From NCBI RefSeq assembly GCF_000482705.1, contig NZ_AXWO01000025.1, positions 21,483 to 85,482 of the forward strand: a stretch of DNA of 64,000 bases, given 5' to 3'. A program made the translations under genes and the position numbers. Shown piece by piece: positions 54,767 through 63,588 of this stretch. Numbering within the stretch: position 1 is the first letter of the stretch; each line of letters begins with the position of its first letter. The notes under the pieces were generated by a model that was not told the origin of the DNA, did not search any database, and saw only the letters and a program-made list of their open reading frames with translations. Source of the DNA: Glycomyces arizonensis DSM 44726 (GTDB taxonomy: Bacteria; Actinomycetota; Actinomycetes; Mycobacteriales; Micromonosporaceae).

Positions 54767-56228
54767 GCACGTGCAGCTGCTCGAGAGCGAAGCCGCAGCG
54801 CGGCTCGGCCTGGCCCGGCGCAAGTCGGGTTACGACCGGGCCGCGCTGCGGCGCGTCTACGGCCCGGACGCCGCCGCGGCGGCCGACCGGGCCGACTACC
54901 GGGCCCTCCTGGCCGCCTGCGGCGACGACCCGCTCGGGGTCTGGACCAGGCTGTTCACCGTCGGCGTGGCCGCCTCGGAAGCGGCCGCCGCCGAGGCGTT
55001 CGCGCCGCTCGGCCTCGACGAGGCCCTGGACTGCGGACTGCTGGTCCGCTCACCGGGCGGCGTGGCGGCGGGATGGGGCCTCCAGTTCGCCGGAGAGCGG
55101 GCGGTCTTCTCCGACCAGCTGCCGAACACCACCGGCGGTCGCTCGCGCGACCACGTCCTCGGCATCGGCGGGGCCTCCGAGCTGCTGCTCGATGCCGCGC
55201 TCCGGTCCGGCGCGCGCACCGCACTCGACCTGGGCACCGGCTGCGGCGTCCAGGCCCTCGCCCTGGCCGGCCGCGCCGAGGCCGTGACCGCCACCGACCT
55301 GAGCGCCCGCGCCCTGGCCTTCGCGGCGCTGAACGCCGAGGTCAACGGCGCCGAGCTCGAACTGCTCCAAGGGGACCTGCTGGAACCGGTGGCCGGGCGC
55401 CGGTTCGACCTCGTCGTCGCCAACCCGCCGTTCGTCATCGCCACGCCCGGCCGCGGCTGGACGTACCGCGACGGCGGCCGCGAGGCCGACGGCATCGCGG
55501 CCGAACTCGCCGCCGCCTCGACCGGGCTGCTGAACCCGGGCGGCACCATGCAGTTCCTCGCGAACTGGCTGCACGTGCGCGGCACCGACTGGGGCGAACG
55601 GGTCGCCGGATGGCTCCCCGAGACCGGCGCGCGCGTGTGGGCGGTGGAGCGCGAGGCGCTCGACCCGCTGGACTATGTGCGGACCTGGCAGCGCGACTCG
55701 GGCGAGAGCGGCGACGCCGACCAGGCCGCGGCCTGGCTCGACTGGTTCGACGAGCACGACGTCGAAGGGGTCGGCTTCGGCATGGTCAACATCCGCCGGA
55801 TCGAGGGTCCGAGCGAGATCGTCTGCGAGGAGGCCAGGCACGCGGTCGAGCCGCCGTGGTCGGATCGCGTCGCGGACTGGTTCGCCGCCCGCGAGGCCGA
55901 CCTCGAACCTGAGACGCTGTGGGCCTCGCGCCTGCGACTCGCCGACGGCGTTTCCCTCCAGCAGGCCGCCGAGCTGAGTGTCGAGCCGGGTAGCGAAGGC
56001 TGGGAAGTCGACCGCCAGTGGCTCCAGCAGCGGCACGGCATGCGCTACGCCGAAGCGGTCGACCCGCTGCTCGTGGCCTTCCTGGGCGCCTGCGACGGCA
56101 AGGCCGAGGTGCGCCTGCAAGTCCAGCTCCTGGCCGAGACCTACGGCGCCGAGACGGCGATGCTCTACGCCCAGCTCTACCCGATCATCCGCCGCCTCGT
56201 CGAACGAGGTTTCCTGACACAGGGTTAG
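54747..56228 (+). CDS. class I SAM-dependent methyltransferase
   Basis: SAM-binding motif I is [17 protein letters not shown] (about residues 165-180), an acidic motif [13 protein letters not shown] follows, and the catalytic [10 protein letters not shown] is the N-P-P-F type used by methylases of glutamine or of amino groups in nucleic acids. An N-terminal helical domain of about 110 residues and a C-terminal domain of about 200 residues are not recognised by name. The length is 493 aa. The start is uncertain: GTG at 54747 overlaps infB by 20 bp, and GTG at 54771 begins just after it. The target is unknown. Confidence 0.82.
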   Translation: MRSRATKHVQLLESEAAARLGLARRKSGYDRAALRRVYGPDAAAAADRADYRALLAACGDDPLGVWTRLFTVGVAASEAAAAEAFAPLGLDEALDCGLLVRSPGGVAAGWGLQFAGERAVFSDQLPNTTGGRSRDHVLGIGGASELLLDAALRSGARTALDLGTGCGVQALALAGRAEAVTATDLSARALAFAALNAEVNGAELELLQGDLLEPVAGRRFDLVVANPPFVIATPGRGWTYRDGGREADGIAAELAAASTGLLNPGGTMQFLANWLHVRGTDWGERVAGWLPETGARVWAVEREALDPLDYVRTWQRDSGESGDADQAAAWLDWFDEHDVEGVGFGMVNIRRIEGPSEIVCEEARHAVEPPWSDRVADWFAAREADLEPETLWASRLRLADGVSLQQAAELSVEPGSEGWEVDRQWLQQRHGMRYAEAVDPLLVAFLGACDGKAEVRLQVQLLAETYGAETAMLYAQLYPIIRRLVERGFLTQG

Positions 56229-56343
56229 GCCGCGTTCGCGATGCGGGCCCAACCGCGGCCGCCCGCGATCGCGGTGGCATTACCGCGGTCATCGCGAGCG
56301 GAAAGGACCGAAGCCGCGACCGGACCGCGAAGGGACCACAGCG

Positions 56344-56461
56344 TTCGACCGCGAGGTCTACGAGCAACGCGATACCGCCGAACGGACCGGCCCGCCTCAA
56401 GCACTTCAAGGCCGTGGCCGCCCGCTGCGAAGCCGCCGCCCAGGTCGCCGTCGTCCTGGAC
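56344..56461 (+). pseudogene. C-terminal remnant of a DDE transposase (IS5-like)
   Basis: One frame reads FDREVYEQRDTAER; after a shift another reads RLKHFKAVAARCEAA. Together they match the conserved C-terminal block of IS5-type transposases (Y-x-x-R-N-x-x-E-R-x-x-x-R-L-K). There are no intact ends or start. The rest of 56229-56486 holds nothing else I can name. Confidence 0.6.
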
Positions 56462-56486
56462 CGGAAGCCCGGTCCGCCAAGGCGGC

Positions 56487-57050
56487 CTAGCGCGTCACGC
56501 GGTGGCGGAGGTAGACGACGCCTGAGTCGATGGTGCGGGTCTCGACCAGTTCGAGGTCCACCCGGCGCTCGTGCTGGGGAAAGAACGGAACGCCGCCACC
56601 GATCAGCACCGGATACACCACGGCCAGGTACTCGTCGATCAGGTCCGATGCGGCCGCCTCGGCGGCGAGCGTCGCGCCGCCGATCGCGATGTCGCCCTCT
56701 CCGGGTTCGGCCCGCAGCCGCTCGATCTCCTCCGCCAGGCCGCCCGAGAGCAGGCGGGTATTGCCCTGCACCGCCGACAGCGTGGTGGAGAAGGCCACCT
56801 TCGGGAGCGCCTTCCAGAGCGCGGCCCACTCGAGCTGGTCGTCGTTGAGCGACGGATCCTGGTCGGCGGTCTCCCAGTACAGCATCGTCTCGTACAACCG
56901 CCGCCCCAGCAGATGGACGCCGACCTCTCGTAGCTGGTCGATGTGGAAACGGAAGACCTCGTCATTGGGCTCCGCCCAGTTGAAACCGCCGTCAGGCCCG
57001 ACGATGTAGCCGTCAAGTGAGATGTTCATCGAATAGGTCACGCTGCGCAT
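56487..57050 (-). CDS. dihydrofolate-reductase-fold (RibD C-terminal-like) protein
   Basis: The sequence MRSVTYSMNISLDGYIVGPDG and the GRRLYETMLYWETA, GNTRLLSGGLAEEIERLR, GDIAIGGATLAAEA and YPVLIGGGVPFF segments are those of the stand-alone RibD_C/DHFR-like family (NADPH-binding; physiological substrate usually unknown). The length is 187 aa. ATG at 57050 has AAGGAGGG upstream. No riboflavin genes adjoin it, so a role in riboflavin synthesis is unlikely. Confidence 0.9.
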   Translation of the reverse strand: MRSVTYSMNISLDGYIVGPDGGFNWAEPNDEVFRFHIDQLREVGVHLLGRRLYETMLYWETADQDPSLNDDQLEWAALWKALPKVAFSTTLSAVQGNTRLLSGGLAEEIERLRAEPGEGDIAIGGATLAAEAAASDLIDEYLAVVYPVLIGGGVPFFPQHERRVDLELVETRTIDSGVVYLRHRVTR

Positions 57051-57438
57051 GAGAAGCCCTCCTTGGTAACTGGTTCGACCGTACAAGCACCGTCCGACAC
57101 CGTGGGGCCCATCGCGGCTCACGGGCCCCTGAGCGGCCCCACGCGAAGACCACCGCCAAAGGCGACGGTCTTTCCAGGCAATGCCGTTCAGTTGAGGCTG
57201 GGCCCTGCGTGTCAGGCCCGGTCTTGGGCTCGGGACTACCCGTGACCGAGGAGCCCGTTGAATTCCTCGCGGAAGATCACACCGTGAATGACTGAACCGC
57301 GGCACTCAGCGGTGCCAGTCACCGATGGCGACCGGGCCGGCCCCGCCCGCTGCGGCTGCCGTCCGCCACCGACCGTCAAGTATTTTCTCTAAACTCATGT
57401 ACTTGAACGATTGGAAAGTATGTGTCATGGTGGAAAGC
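57051..57438. other. gene-free stretch with inverted repeat upstream of the membrane protein/HTH pair
   Basis: No gene is supported. TCAAGTA (57376-57382) and TACTTGA (57400-57406) are a perfect inverted repeat 32 bp before the next gene; a TACTTG..GGAAAGTA element follows. This may be the operator of the HTH protein encoded just downstream. Confidence 0.5.
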
Positions 57439-57858
57439 ATGAACACCTCCGAATCCTTCGACCCGCGCGCCGCCAGTGCCGAGATCGACCGCGCCGCGGC
57501 GCGGGTGCGCCGCGCCCGGTGGTGGTACGTCGCCGCCTGGGCGGTCATGGCCGTCTACTCCGCGGCCTTCTACATCGGCCTGATGGCCTACCCCGAACGC
57601 TTTGAAGACCTCGTCATCCCGGCCATGCTCCTGGTGGTGGCGATCCTCGGCTTCATGAGCTGGCGCCAGCGCATGGTCAGCCGCGGCGCCTCCCGCGTCG
57701 AGACCACCGTCATCCTGTCGAGCATCTGCCTCGGCGCGGTGGCGGCGGTGGTGAACGAGTCCGCGGTCCCCGACGGCCTCACCGTTTGGGCGGTGCTGGT
57801 CGGCGTGCTGCCCGCGATCCCGTTCGCGTGGCTGGCGTGGCGGGCCGCGCGCCGATGA
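57439..57858 (+). CDS. small membrane protein, four predicted helices
   Basis: The protein (139 aa from ATG at 57439, with GGTGGA upstream; an ATG at 57427 is an alternative) has four hydrophobic segments: WYVAAWAVMAVYSAAFYIGL, VIPAMLLVVAILGFMSW, ILSSICLGAVAAVV and WAVLVGVLPAIPFAWLAW. The N-terminus is charged and helical (AASAEIDRAAARVRRAR). The stop overlaps the HTH gene (ATGA). Small membrane proteins in this arrangement often signal to, or are controlled by, the partner regulator; function unknown. Confidence 0.78.
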   Translation: MNTSESFDPRAASAEIDRAAARVRRARWWYVAAWAVMAVYSAAFYIGLMAYPERFEDLVIPAMLLVVAILGFMSWRQRMVSRGASRVETTVILSSICLGAVAAVVNESAVPDGLTVWAVLVGVLPAIPFAWLAWRAARR

Positions 57859-58202
57859 GCACCACTGCGACCGGCGAGGGCGCCCACCCCAGGCACCGGC
57901 TCGACGAGGTCATCCACGCGCCGGTGCGCCTGTCGGTGATGGCGGCCCTCGCCGAGGCCGACCGCGTGGCGTTCAGCCTGCTGCGCGACACCGTCGAGGT
58001 CAGCGATTCGCTGCTGTCGCGCCATATTTCGACGCTGGAGTCGGCAGGCTATGTGATCGTCGTCAAGGGATACGAGGGCAAACGACCCCGGACCTGGTTC
58101 TCCCTCACCGACCAAGGACGAGCGGCGTTCGAGCGCTACCGCTCGACCCTGCGCGAGCTGATCGAAGGCGGCCCCGCCGAAGACGCCGACGGCCCGCCGT
58201 GA
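57855..58202 (+). CDS. winged-helix transcriptional regulator
   Basis: The 115-residue protein is a stand-alone winged helix: IHAPVRLSVMAALAEADRVAFSLLRD, DSLLSRHISTLESAGYVIVVKG and the wing KRPRTWFSLTDQGRAAFERY. It belongs to the MarR/ArsR-like group often encoded behind a small membrane protein. ATG at 57855 overlaps that gene by four bases. It probably regulates its own operon through the TCAAGTA repeat. Confidence 0.9.
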   Translation: MSTTATGEGAHPRHRLDEVIHAPVRLSVMAALAEADRVAFSLLRDTVEVSDSLLSRHISTLESAGYVIVVKGYEGKRPRTWFSLTDQGRAAFERYRSTLRELIEGGPAEDADGPP

Positions 58203-58261
58203 ACCGGCACCCGAACGACGCGATAGGTGAGTGCTCAGCTGTCGGGTCGGTGCTGACTCCG

Positions 58262-58800
58262 CCTTCAGACAAGTCAGCGATGGAAGGTAGGGGGAGGGCG
58301 CGGGTTGGCCGGTCGGCGCGAAGGCTCGCTTGAGTAGGGCTTCAGTAGCTCTGTCCAACCAGCGATCGTAACGCTGGCTGTCCGGAAAACCCGAGGCCCT
58401 TCAGCTCCGGTCCAGCTTCAGGCATTGCAGCGATGCAGAGGTGAGAGGGTGTCCGGGTTGGCTTGTCGGCGTGGAGGCGCGCTCGGGTGGGGCTTCAATC
58501 GATCGGCGACCGAGAGGTGGGCGGGTGGTGGGGTTGGTGCTGTGTCCCCGGGGTGGTCTTGGGTCGGGCTTCAGGCGTATCAGCGATGAAGAGGTGTGAG
58601 GGGGTCTGGGTGGCCTGTCGGCGCGGAGGCGCTGGTCGGGTAGGGGTTCAACCGGTCGGTGACCGCGAGGCGGGAAGGTGCTGGGGTTGTCGCTGTGGCT
58701 TCGGGGTCGTTGCCGGTTGTGTTTCAAGCGGGCGGCGACAAAGACGGGAGTGGAGGGGTAGGGCGGGTCCTTGAAGGCGGTATGCCGTTTCCCAAGTATC
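58262..58800. repeat. array of alternating 76/77-bp degenerate repeats
   Basis: The anchor GCTTCA (or one-base variants) recurs at 58262, 58339, 58415, 58492, 58568, 58645 and 58721, giving spacings of 77, 76, 77, 76, 77 and 76, so the true unit is a 153-bp dimer. Each unit has a small hairpin after the anchor (CGGTC-GGC-GACCG or GCAT-TGCAGCG-ATGC), then AGGTG and a G-rich stretch. It is not a CRISPR: spacers are not unique. Confidence 0.8.
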
Positions 58801-58984
58801 CGCAGGTGGGCCACGCCATCTCGGGGAGTTATCCACAGGCCCGAAACTTTTCCTTGACCGGTTTTGGGGCGTCTGTCAGGCTGGCGGGGACTTTCGTGGT
58901 GTGCAGGACGGCGGTGGGTGGGTACAGAGGGGCGGAGTAGCGCCCCGGGCGCCGGCTGGGCGCTCTGCGGGCGCCTGGTGGCTG

Positions 58985-59130
58985 AGGTTGGTCGGTGTCC
59001 CCGGGGTGGTATTCGGTTGGGCTTCAGGCGTATCGGCGATGCAGCGGTGAGCGGGTGTCGGGGGTGGCTTGTCGGGGCGGAGGTGGGTTGGTGGGCTCCG
59101 TCTGGTTCTCTTCCCTCTTGGGGTGTGGCG
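58985..59130. repeat. further copy of the ~76-bp repeat
   Basis: The B-type tail (GTCCCCGGGGTGGT) runs into the anchor GCTTCAGGC at 59021, followed by the A-type unit with TATCGGCGATG. It is separated from the first array by about 220 bp. Confidence 0.65.
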
Positions 59131-59701
59131 GCGGCTGGGGGGATGGCGTGTGGGGTCGGTTCGGTGCCGGGCACGGGGAAGGGCTCGAACCCGCTGGGGA
59201 TTCGAGCTGAGCGCCTATGGGTGCTCTGTCCCCGCCGCAGCTGCCCGCGGCGGGCAGGGTAAGAAGGGGATGGGGTCGTCAGGTCCGGTGGTGCCGGTCA
59301 CTCCTGACACACATATCGCGTGCTGCACGCGTGTCAGAAACTCTTGCACATCAATTGGCGCCCCGCAACTTACGACACCCTAACGGTGCAAAAGCGTCTA
59401 GAGACCATGATCACAGCAGTCCGATCACCTTGGCGCGGAACGAAAAAGAACGGCCGTCATTAGAAACGGCTCAGCCTAAGAGCTGTCTTCAAGTCAGCCG
59501 GCGACCGAACCGGTTGTGCGGCGCGGGGTTTCGGGCATGCTCCTTAATTGCAAGGCCGGCATCTGGGGCGCGCTCCATTGGCTGCTCCTCGCCGATCTCC
59601 GTCCGATGGGAATGTCACCGGTTCATGCACTAGGGCTTCGCCAAGCTCGCCGCTGCGATGATCTGTCGGCGTCGTCTCGTGAAAGCGGTTCGGGCTGCTG
59701 T

Positions 59702-60184
59702 TCAAGACGCGGTGTCCTGCTCCCAGCGGTCCATGAGCGCGGGCATCTCCTTGGCGAGCCAGGCGAAGAAGTCGTGCATGTTGCGCACTCGCCCGGCGGC
59801 GGCGGATTCGGGGTCGTCGAAGACGTCCAGGCCGCGGCCGAGGACATCGGTGAAGGTCGTGTACTGGGCGGTCTGCTGCTTGATCAGATCGGGCATGGCG
59901 TCGGGCCGGATCGTGTAGTAGTCCTGCCGGTCGCCGGGCTTGGAGGAGCGGTCGACCCACCGGGCTGTGGTGAGGAACTTCAGGGCCGTGGAGATCGAAC
60001 TCTTGGAAGCGCTGAGGGCCTGGACGATCTGGGTGAAGGTCTGCTCGGGCGGGTCGCAGACCAGGAGCCACCCCATGACGCGTCCGGTCATGCGGACTAG
60101 TCCGAGGCGCTCGAAGGTGAGTGCGAAGTCCTCGACGAACGCGAGCGCTTCGGGCGGTGCTGTCGGCTGGTCCGGTCCGGTCAT
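59702..60184 (-). CDS. GbsR/MarR-family regulator
   Basis: A wHTH domain is visible: LGLVRMTGRVMGWLLVCDPPEQTF, then ALSASKSSISTALKFLTTARWVDRSSKPGDRQDYYTI. These match the GbsR-like MarR proteins that regulate nearby membrane or osmolyte genes. The length is 160 aa. ATG at 60184 lies just downstream of repeated TTCAGT sites (60187-60205), which resemble half of the palindrome at 60850. It is encoded behind, and in the same direction as, a membrane protein gene. Confidence 0.88.
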   Translation of the reverse strand: MTGPDQPTAPPEALAFVEDFALTFERLGLVRMTGRVMGWLLVCDPPEQTFTQIVQALSASKSSISTALKFLTTARWVDRSSKPGDRQDYYTIRPDAMPDLIKQQTAQYTTFTDVLGRGLDVFDDPESAAAGRVRNMHDFFAWLAKEMPALMDRWEQDTAS

Positions 60185-60264
60185 GGGTTCAGTATCCCTT
60201 CAGTGTCGGATGAGGCGGCGATGCGGGGCGAACCCTCCGGTTCGCCCCGCATGCGCGGGCGCTT

Positions 60265-60801
60265 TCACGCGGTGACGTCGGCCTGGTGCGGTGGCGTCTT
60301 CGCGGGGAAGAGCGGGAGGCGTCGCCACTTGGCGAAGCCGAGGACGAGGGCGTTGATGACGACCAGCGCGATCGTGTAGATCGGGACGACGTGCAGGAAG
60401 CCGTCGAAGTCGGTGTTGACCCAGACCCAGGCGGCCTTGTAGGCGACGCCGACGTTGATGACCCACAGGCCGATGCCGATCGAGTGGCGCCAGAACGCCC
60501 AGATGATGCCGCCCAGGAAGACGGGGATCGTGCCGAGGCTGAGCGCGGTCTGCCAGCCGGGCTGGGCGAAGAGTTCGGCTTCCATGTCGAGGATGGCCTG
60601 CGCGGCGGCGTCGACCTCGTCCGGTTCGGGGAACCAGAAGAAGCTCGACAGCATCGCGGCGATGGACACGCTCATCCACCAGCCTTGGCGGCGCCAGGCG
60701 AAGATCGCGATCGGGATGAAGAACAGGGGCCGGATGTACCAGCTGATCGGGTTGAGGTGGCGGGGCCAGGCCCACTCGAAGAAGTCGGTGATGAGTTCCA
60801 T
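60265..60801 (-). CDS. multi-helix membrane protein, 178 aa
   Basis: ATG at 60801 has AAGGAG six nt upstream. About five transmembrane segments are visible: WYIRPLFFIPIAIFAW, MSVSIAAMLSSFFWF, LSLGTIPVFLGGIIWAFW, IGLWVINVGVAYKAAWVW and VPIYTIALVVINALVLGF. A short acidic loop (PEPDEVDAAAQAILDMEAEL) lies between TM2 and TM3. I do not recognise the family. It shares a probable operator pattern with the GbsR-like gene downstream. Confidence 0.82.
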   Translation of the reverse strand: MELITDFFEWAWPRHLNPISWYIRPLFFIPIAIFAWRRQGWWMSVSIAAMLSSFFWFPEPDEVDAAAQAILDMEAELFAQPGWQTALSLGTIPVFLGGIIWAFWRHSIGIGLWVINVGVAYKAAWVWVNTDFDGFLHVVPIYTIALVVINALVLGFAKWRRLPLFPAKTPPHQADVTA

Positions 60802-60849
60802 GGAGGTACTCCTTGGGGCGGCACTCACTCGGTTCCGTAAGTGCGATAA

Positions 60850-60867
60850 GTTCAGTAAACACCGAAC
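60850..60867. promoter_or_regulatory. palindromic operator upstream of the membrane protein gene
   Basis: GTTCAGTAAACACCGAAC is an 18-bp near-perfect inverted repeat (one mismatch pair), 49 bp before the start. The same TTCAGT half-site occurs twice before the GbsR-like gene, so that regulator is the likely binder. Confidence 0.6.
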
Positions 60868-60919
60868 TAACAGAACATGCAACACCTGACATACCTTGAG
60901 TGGCCGGGCTCACCTCCAC

Positions 60920-61030
60920 GAAGCGGCGACCGGCTCGAAGATCCACGCCCTGACCGACCGGAACGGCCTGACGCCCACCCTCGCGGTCGCAGCCGTGAAC
61001 CTGCACGATTCCCAGGCCTTCGAGCCGTGA
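60920..61030 (+). pseudogene. transposase remnant (IS5-like, internal part)
   Basis: A 36-residue frame reads SKIHALTDRNGL ... VNLHDSQAFEP and ends at a stop. It matches the first DDE block of IS5/IS1182-type transposases (T-K-I-H-x-x-x-D-x-x-G). No start or inverted repeat is seen; the C-terminal remnant at 56344-56461 could come from a related copy. Confidence 0.65.
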
Positions 61031-61047
61031 TCCAAGGCGTCCCGCGC

Positions 61048-61758
61048 TCATTCGAGGAGGTCGGCGATGGTGTGTGCGAGGGCGCTCGGCGCGGTGACCA
61101 TGGGCCAGTGCCCGGCGTCGAGCGTGCGCCAGGTCCAACCGGGCGTGTCCGCGTCGATGGCCGCGGGCGGGACGGGTGAGCGGGTGCAGCGGACGTACAC
61201 CGCGCGGAACGCGTCGACCGGGAGCGGGCTGTGGATGGCGGGCTCGGTGTAGGTGGCGATCGGCTGGGCGGACAGGCGCGGGCGCATCCACGCCCGGTCG
61301 GCGTCGTCGATGCCGTGTCCGGGGTAGGCCTGGTCCAGCTGGTCATCGGTGAACCACGGGACCGCCCCGTCGGCGGCGAGGCCTTCCATGAAGTCTCTGG
61401 TCTGGGGTCCGGCGGCGTCGAACCAGCTTCGTCCCGGAGCGGGGAGGGCGGCGTCGACGAAGATCGCCGTGTCCACTCCGGATGTCCCACTGGCGAGCAG
61501 GCCGGCGGCGGGGTATCCGGCGAACGAGTGGGCGACCAGCGCCGCCCCGGTGAGCCGGTGGCGTGCGATGTAGTCGGCGAGGTCGTCGATCCAGGTCCGC
61601 AGGGTCACCTCGGTCGCGGGCGTCGGGTCGTCGCCGGTCGCGCTGAGGGTCGGGGTGTGGACCGCGAGCCCGCGTTGGCGCAGGAGCGGTACGACCCGCT
61701 CCCATGTCCAGGGGCCGAGTCCGCCGCCGCCTACGAGGATCACGGGAGTGGCGGTCAT
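61048..61758 (-). CDS. alpha/beta-hydrolase
   Basis: The protein is 236 aa with the strand-turn VILVGGGGLGPWTWERV (oxyanion region), nucleophile elbow ALVAHSFAGYPAAG (Ser), an acidic candidate in RSPVPPAAIDAD and catalytic His in LDAGHWPMV. It resembles the small esterase-like hydrolases of actinobacteria (pheromone-shutdown/MenH-like fold). ATG at 61758 overlaps the epoxide-hydrolase-like gene by four bases (ATGA), so the two hydrolases are made together under the divergent MarR regulator. The substrate is unknown. Confidence 0.88.
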   Translation of the reverse strand: MTATPVILVGGGGLGPWTWERVVPLLRQRGLAVHTPTLSATGDDPTPATEVTLRTWIDDLADYIARHRLTGAALVAHSFAGYPAAGLLASGTSGVDTAIFVDAALPAPGRSWFDAAGPQTRDFMEGLAADGAVPWFTDDQLDQAYPGHGIDDADRAWMRPRLSAQPIATYTEPAIHSPLPVDAFRAVYVRCTRSPVPPAAIDADTPGWTWRTLDAGHWPMVTAPSALAHTIADLLE

Positions 61759-62846
61759 CGGGGGTCTCCTTGCGTGCGGTCGATGAAGTCGGACAGGTCG
61801 GCGGCGAGCAGTTCGGGCGCGTCCAGCGCGGCTACGTGGCCGCCCGTCTCGTGCTCGTACCAGGCGATGAGGCGGTTGTGCCGGGCCGAGGCGGTCTTCG
61901 ACGCGAAGTCGGCTCGGCCGAAGACGCTGACGCCGGTCGGCGTCTCGGACCGCTCGACGTCGAGCGCGTCCCGGTTGGCGGCGTAGATGCGCATGCTGGT
62001 GCCGATGCACCCGGTGATCCAGTAGAGGGTGGCGTTGGCGAGGATGAAGTCGCTCCCCAGGCCGAACCGGTCGGGCAGGTCGCCCTGCCAGAGCTGGAAC
62101 TTGTCGAGCTGCCAGGCGAGCAGGCCCGCGGGCGAGTCCGCGAGGGCGTGGGCGAGCGAGTCGGGGCGGGTGGACTGGAGGCGAAGATAGGCGCCGTCGT
62201 CCTGCGTGAACGTGCGGCGGGTGCCCTCGCCGGGGTCGTCCACCCGTGCCATGAACCCGGCGAGGCCGGCGCTGACGTGGACGCCCCGCACCTGATCGGG
62301 GGCGGCGCGTCCCATCTCGCGAGCGACGAGTGAACCCCAGTCCTCGCCGTGCACGACGAAGCGGTCGTGGCCGAGGAGGCCCATGGCCTCGGTCAGGAGC
62401 GCGGCGGTGTCGGCGACCGTCCAGGCCTCCCCGTCGAGCGGGGACGTGCCGAACCCAGGGAGGCTCGCCAGCACCACCTCCGAGCACGCCCGTCGCAGCA
62501 GGGGGACGAGCCGGTGGAAGGCGAGGAACGACGTCGGCCATCCGTGGAGCAGGAGACAGGTGCCGCCGCCGGTGCCGGTGAATTGCACGCAGTGCACCGC
62601 CCGGCCGCCGACGTGCAGCAGCCGGTGGCTCCCCGTCGCGGTCTCGTCGGACTGCGCGAGCCATGCGGGCCAGGCGTCGATCAGCTCATCGAGGAGCGGG
62701 CCGCGGACGCCGAACGCCCCGCCCGCCGGCGGCGGCAGCACCGGCGTCCTCGTCTGCGCCAGCCGCGCGCGCAGTCTGTCGGTGTGTGCGGCCAGGTCGG
62801 GCACTGCCCCCGACAGAAGTTGGTAACATGCTGTCATATTCGCCAT
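61755..62846 (-). CDS. epoxide-hydrolase-family alpha/beta-hydrolase
   Basis: The oxyanion-hole motif LLLHGWPTS, the acidic nucleophile in FVVHGEDWGSLVARE and the cap region follow epoxide hydrolases; the C-terminal His is in HETGGHVAALDAPELLA. The length is 363 aa with an N-terminal EHN-like region. ATG at 62846 is taken; ATG at 62837 is possible. Neither has a Shine-Dalgarno, and one copy of the presumed MarR operator overlaps the start, so the mRNA may be leaderless. First gene of a two-hydrolase unit. Confidence 0.85.
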   Translation of the reverse strand: MANMTACYQLLSGAVPDLAAHTDRLRARLAQTRTPVLPPPAGGAFGVRGPLLDELIDAWPAWLAQSDETATGSHRLLHVGGRAVHCVQFTGTGGGTCLLLHGWPTSFLAFHRLVPLLRRACSEVVLASLPGFGTSPLDGEAWTVADTAALLTEAMGLLGHDRFVVHGEDWGSLVAREMGRAAPDQVRGVHVSAGLAGFMARVDDPGEGTRRTFTQDDGAYLRLQSTRPDSLAHALADSPAGLLAWQLDKFQLWQGDLPDRFGLGSDFILANATLYWITGCIGTSMRIYAANRDALDVERSETPTGVSVFGRADFASKTASARHNRLIAWYEHETGGHVAALDAPELLAADLSDFIDRTQGDPR

Positions 62847-62875
62847 GCTAGAAGAATGACAACATGATGTCAAAT
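62825..62875. promoter_or_regulatory. probable MarR operators in the divergent start region
   Basis: AACATGCTGTCATAT (62825-62839) and AACATGATGTCAAAT (62861-62875) are 15-mers differing at two positions, 36 bp apart. Each covers the first codons of one of the two divergent genes. TGACA..TGTCA inversions lie inside the second copy. Confidence 0.6.
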
Positions 62876-63325
62876 AATGAGGATGAATGCGAGCTCGACC
62901 AGGTGATCCACGCGATCGCGACAGCGAACCGGCTGCTGCGGGAAGCGGGAGAGGCGCTCGCCTCGAGCGCGGGCCAGACGCACTCGCGTCGGATGGTGCT
63001 GCAGACCCTCCGCGAAGGCATGAGCGTCGCCGAGGCCGCCCGGCGACTGGGCATGCAGCGCCAAGGCGTCCAGCGGGTCGCCGACGACCTCGTCCGTGAG
63101 GGACTCGCCCGCTACGAGGAGAACCCGCGCCACAAGCGCGCGAAGCTGCTCAAGACCACGCCGTCCGGACGGCGGTGCCTGCGCGAGATCGAGCAGGCCC
63201 ACGGCGAGTGGCTCGGACGCCTCGCCGCGCTGACCGGCGGTGCCTCCTGGGAGACGACCCGGCACGATCTGGAACGGCTCGCCGAGGCGCTCCGCACTCT
63301 CCGCGACGCGGACCGAGACCCCTAA
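62864..63325 (+). CDS. MarR-family transcriptional regulator
   Basis: The winged helix is clear: SRRMVLQTLREGMSVAEAARRLGMQRQGVQRVADDLVREG (residues about 42-82), then the wing ENPRHKRAKLLKTTPSG. The length is 153 aa. ATG at 62864 (or 62867) has no Shine-Dalgarno and sits inside an operator-like repeat, which suggests a leaderless autoregulated message. It is divergent from the epoxide-hydrolase unit with a gap of only 17 bp. Confidence 0.9.
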   Translation: MMSNNEDECELDQVIHAIATANRLLREAGEALASSAGQTHSRRMVLQTLREGMSVAEAARRLGMQRQGVQRVADDLVREGLARYEENPRHKRAKLLKTTPSGRRCLREIEQAHGEWLGRLAALTGGASWETTRHDLERLAEALRTLRDADRDP

Positions 63326-63380
63326 CACCACTGCGGCACTTGGCGTTACCGGTTGCGAGGCTGGCTCGTTCCTGGTTCAT

Positions 63381-63449
63381 GGAGAAGGTGAATCTGGCTC
63401 GCTGGAGTGCGGAGTTCGAGGAGCTGATGGGCCGATCGGTCCCAGGTCG
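63381..63449 (+). pseudogene. N-terminal transposase remnant (IS701-like)
   Basis: MEKVNLARWSAEFEELMGRS matches the N-terminus of IS701-type transposases (x-L-x-R-W-x-x-E-x-x-x-L). The frame is then lost. From 63454 another frame reads AKYLRFWLEQGG ... GFSRPHAEAVIAALR to about 63579, a fragment resembling the end of a bacterial PH-like domain rather than a transposase. Confidence 0.5.
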
Positions 63450-63588
63450 GCGAAGTACCTCCGGTTCTGGCTCGAACAAGGCGGCCGGTTCCATGTCCTG
63501 GCGATCCACGGCAAGGACGACGTGGTCACCGGCTTCTCCCGACCACACGCCGAAGCAGTGATCGCCGCCCTACGGGCTTCGGCTTGGC

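Larger units (their letters stand above)
58203..59701. other. 1.5-kb gene-free region dominated by repeats
   Basis: I find no credible gene; open frames on both strands follow the repeats and lack Shine-Dalgarno sites. The region holds an array of ~76/77-bp repeats (58262-58800), a further repeat at 58985-59130, a DnaA box TTATCCACA at 58829-58837, and a hairpin at 59304-59337 (TGACAC and GCGTGC arms). 59340-59701 is lower in GC and otherwise featureless. Confidence 0.55.

Noticed and set aside
58262..58800. CRISPR array
   Set aside because: Units are too long, the intervening sequence is repeated rather than unique, and no cas genes are present.
58401..59174. Possible 257-residue repeat protein on the minus strand
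   Set aside because: No Shine-Dalgarno, a composition dictated by the DNA repeat, and the related array at 63.8 kb has stops and a changed period.
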